From Gnetum montanum (lineage: Eukaryota > Streptophyta > Gnetopsida > Gnetales > Gnetaceae), in the NCBI GenBank assembly GCA_015680685.1, contig MNCI01024020.1, positions 679,523-743,522 of the forward strand: DNA of 64,000 nt, in the 5' to 3' direction. The notes under the pieces are model-generated. The model saw only the letters and a list, made by a program, of their open reading frames with translations. It was not told where the DNA came from and searched no databases. The translations under genes and the position numbers were made by a program. Every line of letters starts with the position of its first letter. The stretch's first letter is position 1. Shown one piece after another: positions 58,450-64,000 of this stretch.

Positions 58450-58513
58450 GATTATGTGCTATTAGGAACCTATTTGAAATCCTTTGATAATCTTGAATAC
58501 TTAATGATTGTAG
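58450..58513 (+). other. Candidate intron before E ORF3, donor damaged
   Basis: GAAAG|GATTATG ... ATTGTAG|ATGGCTCC. The acceptor AG abuts the ORF3 ATG as in A and B. The donor reads GA, and the branch motif is weaker than in A or D. Confidence 0.4.
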
Positions 58514-60086
58514 ATGGCTCCTAAAAGACCCGTTGTAGAAGGACCTTCACAACCAGGGAGCAAGAGACCCAGGGGCTAAGCAAGAGGGTAAGCACAAGAA
58601 CAAACCCCATAAGAGGAACATGCAAAGCCTACCATATCCACAAGACTTACCAATGGGTAGGTATCTTTATAGGAAAGAGGAGATGATGACTAGACATAAC
58701 ATATCTTAGGGAACACTGCATCATTTTAGGTGATGTTAGAAATTGGGAAATGCATCACAGTAGTGATCATGTAATACCAAGATGTAATAGGAGTAGTAGA
58801 AGTTATTATTGATTATAATAAAAAATGTTTCAATGTTCCCATTATGTCACTAGTCGATATTTTTGGAGCTAGAGGCATTGAAATATTAGTCAGAACATCA
58901 ATGACCCCACCAGAGCATGAGGATGTCTTCAACAAACTACTACAGATGGGCCAAGTTATGCAAAATATCTTTTATATTCCTAGTGATATCACTATAGTAT
59001 AGTCTAATCTCATAGCCACAAAAGGAAAGTTGATCATGGAAAAAACAAGGGAAAATCACACAAAAAACAAGGTGCAAAGGCTATAGGCTGAACTAGTAGC
59101 TTTAAAAGTAGAGAAAAGAGACCTTGTACAATTTGTAGCAACAAACCCGCTGGAACAATTCAGAACTAACAAGTTAAGCAACTAATAGCATGAAACATTT
59201 AGGTTGAGATGGTAAAGGAAAAGGCAGTTTGAAACACATCTATGGTTGAAGGACAAACATATGCATATGCCAAATCCATCACCACCTTGGAAGAATAGAA
59301 TAAAAAGCTTGTTATTAATAACACAAGATTGAAAGATATTGAAAAGCAAAAGAATGTTCTCAAGGAAAGTATTCATCAACTATGAGAAAAATTTATCTAA
59401 GTTAACTAGGATATGAATAAATTGGTCAAAGAAAATCAGATCCTATTAATGGAAGAAGTTTGTGCCATCCACCTAAAGTCAACAATTGAAATAAGCCTAT
59501 GGCAAAATGAGGACAAAAAGCATGATAAGCTTAAGGAACACTTTAGGGATCAAGTGGGCATCTATAAGTAAATCCGTGAAAAAGAAATCTAGATGGCAAA
59601 GGCCAAGATCAACTCAATTACAACTCAAACATCATATTGGTAGCCTATTCTAGACAACTTTGCCCATGTCCACTAGGATAAAGTAAAAAATAAAGATATT
59701 AAAATAAAGTAAAAAATCAAGATACTAAATAGAGTACATGGGGTTAGCCAACCTTTAGTATGCTAACCTGGCCATGTTAATAGTAGGTAGGCCACAAAAT
59801 GAGCTAGCAAGTAGCGATAGTCTACATAATGTATGAAAGAGAGTTTCCAAATTGAAAGGATGCCTAACAGAAATTACATGTGGCAAACTTTGAGCTTGAA
59901 ATTATATAGGCCAACTACCAAGTGCAAAAGGATGTTGTAACAAACTTGGCATGCTGGATAACAGATTACTAGGAACTAAGAAAGATGGCCCAAGCTTTTG
60001 AAGAGGAGAGAAGGTAGTTTGTAGCTTAATATGTGAAATATGATAAGATGTTCCTATAGCTACCATGCCCATGGGATGTACCATAC
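58514..60086 (+). pseudogene. E ORF3, decayed
   Basis: It starts MAPKRPVVEGPSQPGSKRPR, like B's MAPRPKHGLKTRPSQPRDKQ (basic, Pro-rich). The EWYMGE core found in B and C is not visible. A later stretch (VPIMSLVDIFGARGIEILVR near 58840) and a charged, Leu-rich, coiled-coil-like region follow with many stops. It ends where F begins. The function is unknown. Confidence 0.5.
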
Positions 60087-60090
60087 CATC
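60086..60090. repeat. Presumed left target-site duplication of element F (CCATC)
   Basis: These are the five bases before F's LTR. The partner copy lies beyond the window end, so this is inferred from the 5-bp duplications of A-D. Confidence 0.5.
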
Positions 60091-60116
60091 TGATGAGATG
60101 CGACTTACACTGGGCT

Positions 60117-60140
60117 GCGATATCGCGTACGCGATATCGC
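60117..60140 (+). promoter_or_regulatory. 24-bp perfect palindrome in F U3
   Basis: Two copies of the 10-bp palindrome GCGATATCGC flank GTAC, and the whole is also self-complementary. It ends 16 bases before the TATA box. The related A LTR has up to four GATATC cores at the same place. A candidate binding site for a dimeric regulator, or a methylation-rich silencing target. Confidence 0.6.
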
Positions 60141-60155
60141 GTCTCGCCGCCATAT

Positions 60156-60165
60156 CTATAAATAA
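60156..60165 (+). promoter_or_regulatory. TATA box in the F 5' LTR
   Basis: CTATAAATAA, the same box and context (AAGAGGC) as in A. Confidence 0.75.
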
Positions 60166-60410
60166 GAGGCGGCACTCCCTTCATTTAAAAATCCTGGCTA
60201 GTGTAGCGAAGCTATGGCAGATTGATCACTCCAGAGTTAGAATTTTTCCCATGTGCCCGCAGTAGGAGTCCTAGAGTGAACGGCTCTTTATTCGAGCAGC
60301 TTGTAACCTGAACCCAAGTTGTGTACGGCAATAAAGACGAACTTGATTGGATAAACCTTGCAGTACATGGTTTTATTGTTGTTTATTTACTGCTTTCCTA
60401 GTGCGCACAA

Positions 60411-60690
60411 GTACGACTTGATTACGAGCGTCTACGGACGTGTACGGCTAGTCAAGGAATCGGCTGCTTGTCGCAACGCATGAGTACGACTTGATTACGA
60501 GCATTGGCTGCTTGGTAACCCAGTAGCGTATTCCAGGATTCTGCGCTTGGTAATCCCAGTGGTAGTCCAATGTGTACGGCTAGTCAAGGAATCGGCTACT
60601 CATTGCTAGGCTAGAACGTGTGATAAGTACGACTTAGTTACGAGCACCCACGGGTGTGTACGGCTAGCTAAGGAATCGGCTGCTTATCAC
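60411..60690 (+). repeat. Threefold repeated motif pair in the F LTR
   Basis: 'gtacgactt(g/a)(a/g)ttacgagc' occurs at 60411, 60486 and 60627. 'gtgtacggctagtcaaggaa' with 'tcggct' after it occurs near 60439, 60572 and 60656 (the last has 'agcta'). The A, B, C and D LTRs show a simpler single stretch here. Confidence 0.8.
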
Positions 60691-61113
60691 ACTTAAGCTA
60701 AATAGGTGCCTCAGTACGACCACTTCGAGCACTTGCGTTACGTGTGGTGATCCCAGTAACGATTAGCGTTTGGTAAGCCACAGTTGCATAGTTCAGGGTG
60801 TGTCCGGTAAGTGGGAACGGATGCTGACGCTAGTTAATTTAGACTTAGGACATTAGTTAGAGTTAGCTTAGTTTCTCAACCCTTTCCTCTGATAGCATAG
60901 AAGATAAACCGAAAAATACCAAAAAAATCACATACCTCAGACTTGCTTAACCATACACCGTGACACTTACAAGCAAGCCTGGGAAGACAACGAACGATTA
61001 ACCCCAAGTGTTTCTTGTGGTGTTAAGGCATTTAGTCTGCGGAGTTCGACCGGATCGCGCGTGCACGCTCGTATTCGTATGGTTGAGTGTAGGGGTACCT
61101 CGCCACTCATCAT

Positions 61114-61131
61114 TGGCGCCGTTGCCGGGGA
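61114..61131 (+). other. F primer-binding site, perfect tRNA-Asp match
   Basis: TGGCGCCGTTGCCGGGGA is the exact complement of the last 18 bases (with CCA) of plant tRNA-Asp(GUC) as I know it. Athila elements are known to use tRNA-Asp. Confidence 0.88.
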
Positions 61132-61258
61132 CTAAGTGTTTTTACGCCAATTGAACATAAGGGATATCACTCACATCGTTGTGAGCCTAAAACGAACCTT
61201 AGGGTTAATCAGTTAATTCAGAACATAAATAACGGTGAAAATTAGCACACCATTAGAA

Positions 61259-63367
61259 ATGGCTTCTTCTCATGCAATCAACTCACCTAAGGACAATACA
61301 GGAGAAAGTCAGGATCATACGCATAACCGAAATCAACCATGTCCTCAACAATCCAAAGTCACATATACTCATCCCGATGAGTATGTGCCGGATTTTACCT
61401 TTGTTTTCCATCAAGATGAGCAACTGCGGTGGAGAGACATGCAAGGTAACATCGTGTTACCCCCAGATCGATCCGCTCCCAACATGCTTTCCCGTGCTTT
61501 GGTACAGTATGGCATGCATGAGCTGCTTGCTGAATACGTTTTGGATGATTATGACACAAGGGATTATCATCCCACAAATGCCCAACGTATTCGGGATGCA
61601 AGGCAGGAGAGCCAACATTCACTATTGAAGGGCAAGGTTCCCCACGTCATTAGTGAAATAGGAGAAGAGGAACCCCTCACGATGGGTTTCTTAGAAAATG
61701 ATGTTCCTCCTCCTCACTCTAGTGAAGAGGTTAGGCATCAGGGCCTTAGATCAACGATACATATTCCAGGCTCTGATCCCCGTGAGCACCAGCTGTTCAC
61801 GGCAGGAACAATCACTCGCACTAATGACGGACTCGTTGATCGTCACAACGATCGGGGCCGAAGCAGCCGAAGAGAAGGCAAGAAACATCACCATGGTGAT
61901 GGATCCCCTTCTTCTTCCCCTTCATCACATCATTCACCCTCTCCTTCCACATCTGGGCGCAGCCACCATGAGCATAACGCGGAGAGTAAAGGTAAAAGAG
62001 ATGAAATGCCTCGACAAGAAGGTCGAGAGGAGTTAGGACAAGGGCAAGGACGTAGGGAGAATAGGGAACCACAACGTAGACATCACAGACGTCATGAAAG
62101 AGATGATCATGACGAACCCCTATTCGCAACCCGAAGTATGCTTGACATTAGAGAGGCAGTTAGGATTCCCACAAGGCATTTGAAAGACAGTAGGATCAAG
62201 CGTTTGGATATAAATAATATCCCACGTTTTGAAGGGGGATACAACGCTGATCCTCAACATCATTTACAGGCATTCCACGATGCCTGTGCCTTGCAGAACA
62301 TAGACAATGAGTGGCAGAAACTCAAGTTGTTCCCAAGGACACTCACTAAAGAAGCAGAAAGCTGGTACCGGTCCTTAGAACCGGAAACCATCAGGAGGTG
62401 GAGTACGATGCTTGAATTGTTCAACAACAAATATCAAACGTACTCCAGAGTGTCCAACTTGCGTAAGCAGATCCAAGGCTGGAAACAAGGAGCTTATGAA
62501 TCCTTGGATGCTGCCATGGCCCGTTACTACACATTGCTACATCGTTGCCCGGGCCATGGGTACGCTAAACGGGATCAACTTCGCCACCTCGTGGATGGGC
62601 TACGAAATGAAACGAGAAGAACTCTTGGGACTTACGCCCAAGGGAGACTCTCCCAACTAAGAGCCCATGAAGTTGAAGTATTGTTGGAACAAGTAGCACA
62701 AGAAGAGGGTGAGCTACGTAAAAGAGAAAGTGCGGAGGAATACAACCGCGATCCCTCCCTTCGCAAGAAGGGAGTGAAATTCTGTGATGAGGAGGATGAG
62801 TCACCACTCGAAGAGTTGGTGAACAGGAAAACCGTGCCGATCCAAAAGTTAACAACGGAGGTATCGGCTAAGGTAGATCAAATGTGGGATTCCTTGGACT
62901 CACGAATAGAAACAGTCTTGAAAATTGTAGAAGAGTCTAAGGATAAGCAAAGTAGTCATAAAGGAAAATACAAGCGGAGAAGCTTTAACCCTACACATAA
63001 CAAGGGTAAGGGAAAAATCTCTAACTCCGATGAGGCTGAAAATTCTGATTCAGACGATGACGGTGGATGTGAGGTCTGCTACTATGACCATCCTAAGGGA
63101 TGTTGTCCAATCATCTCACATCTACAGGAGTCTGGGGTGTATGCATTAAATCCAAGACTTAATCAACGGCAAACACCCCGAAGGTTACCTTATCCACAAG
63201 GTAACCCAAGGCAGTTCCACCAACCCTTGACGTATTATCCAAGTGGAATACCTCCACAGCCCATTGGACAACATCAGCAGTGGCAATACCCACAGTCATG
63301 GGGGATGCCATCGCCGACACATCGATACCCTTACCGGCAGCCTGATCCTCATGGTTATTATGTGTAG
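61259..63367 (+). CDS. gag: F Gag polyprotein, 702 residues
   Basis: I place the start at the ATG at 61259 because its context (ATGGCTTCTTCTCATG) matches the gag starts of A, C, D and E. The same frame extends back to 61235 only through a GTG. Residues 35-75 hold the HPDEYVPDFTFVFHQDEQLR and DMQGNIVLPPDR blocks, and about 190-287 is a Ser/His/Arg-rich linker. About 299-474 is the retrotransposon gag (capsid-like) domain with RFEGGYNADPQHH, WYRSLEPE and TLGTYAQGRL. About 475-590 is charged and likely helical. The zinc knuckle is C604-X2-C607-X3-H611-X4-C616, followed by a Gln/Pro-rich tail. It would assemble the particle and bind element RNA. It ends at TAG 63365-63367 before an in-frame protease. 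Confidence 0.93.
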   Translation: MASSHAINSPKDNTGESQDHTHNRNQPCPQQSKVTYTHPDEYVPDFTFVFHQDEQLRWRDMQGNIVLPPDRSAPNMLSRALVQYGMHELLAEYVLDDYDTRDYHPTNAQRIRDARQESQHSLLKGKVPHVISEIGEEEPLTMGFLENDVPPPHSSEEVRHQGLRSTIHIPGSDPREHQLFTAGTITRTNDGLVDRHNDRGRSSRREGKKHHHGDGSPSSSPSSHHSPSPSTSGRSHHEHNAESKGKRDEMPRQEGREELGQGQGRRENREPQRRHHRRHERDDHDEPLFATRSMLDIREAVRIPTRHLKDSRIKRLDINNIPRFEGGYNADPQHHLQAFHDACALQNIDNEWQKLKLFPRTLTKEAESWYRSLEPETIRRWSTMLELFNNKYQTYSRVSNLRKQIQGWKQGAYESLDAAMARYYTLLHRCPGHGYAKRDQLRHLVDGLRNETRRTLGTYAQGRLSQLRAHEVEVLLEQVAQEEGELRKRESAEEYNRDPSLRKKGVKFCDEEDESPLEELVNRKTVPIQKLTTEVSAKVDQMWDSLDSRIETVLKIVEESKDKQSSHKGKYKRRSFNPTHNKGKGKISNSDEAENSDSDDDGGCEVCYYDHPKGCCPIISHLQESGVYALNPRLNQRQTPRRLPYPQGNPRQFHQPLTYYPSGIPPQPIGQHQQWQYPQSWGMPSPTHRYPYRQPDPHGYYV

Positions 63368-64000
63368 CAACCAGTTTGTCCAAGTAACTTTACGAGTTAC
63401 ATGAGCCCTCCAGGTTACTACCACGTTCAGGAATGTTTTCGGATTCCCCCTCCTTCAAGAAATGTTCTGTACCCGCGACATCCTCCACGTGCATCCGCAC
63501 CTCTTGCACCTAGGGATGCACCACCAACTGCTCCAACAAAACCCAGGGTAAACCCTACTCAGCTGCAACAACCCAACATTGTGAGGGCACCTAAACCTTC
63601 AGCCCCGATTGGTTCTAACAAGTGTCCACCCAAAAGATCTTTCCTTAGGACCAACAATCCAACTAAGCTGTTGCCCTCACAAGCAGTTGAGCCTCCTAAT
63701 GCTTCTACACCTAACGCGGGTTCGAGAAATCTTCCAGCCGCAAAATCACGTCCAATGCACACGGTCATGCTAACACATACGATAACTGACTGGATCAAAG
63801 TTGGTCACCTTCCCAAGAAATTATCTGATCCAGGAGTCCCCCTAGTTTACCTTCAAGTCATCGAGAATGAACCACATAAGGCTCTCCTTGATTCGGGTTC
63901 CGGGGTTAACTTAATTTCACAACAATTATATAAAACCTGGAACCTACCTCCACTTAAGAAGAGCAATGTCCGCCTTGAGCTGGCTGACCAGTCCATCACC
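63368..64000 (+). CDS. pol: F protease region of pol (partial, in frame after the gag TAG)
   Basis: The frame stays open for all 211 codons to the window edge, in the same phase as gag. A Pro-rich linker leads to HTVMLTHTITDWIKVGHLPK (63758-63817), LVYLQVIENEPHKALLDSGS with the catalytic DSG at 63890-63898, then GVNLISQQLYKTWNLPPLKK. The intact DSG contrasts with DSV (A), VSS (C) and DFG (D). It is made as a fusion with Gag in related copies that have a sense codon at the TAG position. The reverse transcriptase and integrase lie beyond the window. Confidence 0.87.

Larger units (their letters stand above)
43290..60090 (+). mobile_element. Element E: highly decayed Athila-like element hosting D and probably F
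   Basis: Partial 5' LTR, primer site 43967-43984, gag 44114-46260, start of the protease region to about 46760, then loss of protease core, reverse transcriptase, RNase H and integrase. A T-rich spacer follows, with D inserted at 47222. After D come spacer-like DNA, a candidate intron and ORF3 from 58514. F begins at 60091 before any E 3' LTR appears, so F is probably inserted in E's ORF3. The link across D and the far right end are inferred from order, strand and D's target duplication. Confidence 0.6.
60091..61112 (+). repeat. F 5' LTR
   Basis: 1022 bp, TGATGA to TCATCA. It is about 195 bp longer than the related A 5' LTR, mainly because of repeated motifs at 60411-60690. It contains U3 palindromes, a TATA box and an AATAAA signal at 60330-60335. 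Confidence 0.93.
60091..64000 (+). mobile_element. Element F: best-preserved Athila-like element, 5' part
   Basis: 5' LTR 60091-61112, primer site 61114-61131, leader, Gag 61259-63367 and protease start to the window edge. CpG sites are frequent, in contrast to A-E. The primer site matches plant tRNA-Asp over 18 bases, Gag is uninterrupted and all its landmark residues are kept. F is the youngest element here and may still be intact, but pol and the 3' LTR lie outside the window. Confidence 0.93.

Noticed and set aside
60065-60265. A 66-codon frame at the start of F's LTR
   Set aside because: It crosses the E-to-F border and the promoter, so it cannot be an inherited gene.
61235-61258. Starting F's Gag at 61235
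   Set aside because: The codon there is GTG. The ATG at 61259 matches the conserved gag start of A, C, D and E.

Overview
The window is plant nuclear DNA made almost entirely of old, nested LTR retrotransposons. I see no host protein-coding gene. The evidence for a plant is a set of Ty3/gypsy elements whose primer-binding sites match the 3' end of plant tRNA-Asp, gag zinc knuckles of the Athila-like spacing CX2CX3HX4C, and AT-rich sequence whose decay is mostly C-to-T and G-to-A, as expected of long-methylated DNA. A large, slowly purged genome (a gymnosperm, for example) would fit, but the species cannot be read from the sequence.

Layout. 1-10030: gene-free AT-rich DNA holding three diverged copies of one module (block P, a tRNA-Val-like stretch, a private tandem array, block Q). 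10035-10499: the 3' end of a non-LTR retrotransposon (RTE-like) with a GAT microsatellite tail. 10501-42514: element B, minus strand, inserted in that tail (target duplication ATGTC). B is split twice: element A (minus, 11204-21146, duplication ACAAC) lies in its 3' LTR, and element C (plus, 30051-41493, duplication AAGAT/AAGAC) lies at the first codons of its gag. 42520-43290: unassigned DNA with one coding-like stretch. About 43290 to 60090: element E, plus strand, very decayed and lacking most of pol. It is split by element D (plus, 47222-55194, duplication ATATT) and by element F (plus, 60091 to beyond the window end). F is by far the best preserved: full 5' LTR, perfect primer-binding site, intact 702-residue Gag and the start of an in-frame protease.

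All six elements share one plan: LTR (TGATGA...TCATCA), tRNA-Asp primer site, gag starting in a conserved context, protease, reverse transcriptase, RNase H, integrase with a GPY/F-like tail, a T-rich post-pol spacer of about 2 kb, a third ORF (ORF3) in some copies, a short purine tract and the 3' LTR. The R-U5 halves of the LTRs are related in all copies, but the U3 halves carry different motif arrays: GATATC palindromes (A, F), alternating TTGAC/GTCAA (B, C) and ATTAGAG repeats (D).

The most interesting signals are (1) ORF3, a post-pol protein I do not recognise, long in B, C and E and cut short in A and D; (2) a candidate 59-64 nt intron ending exactly at the ORF3 start in A, B, D and E; (3) a small second-frame ORF overlapping the end of pol in A, B, C and D; (4) in F, a single TAG between gag and protease in a UAG-CAR-YYA context; and (5) the triplicated tRNA-like module at the left. 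All element proteins except F's are pseudogenes. Domain boundaries within them are approximate.
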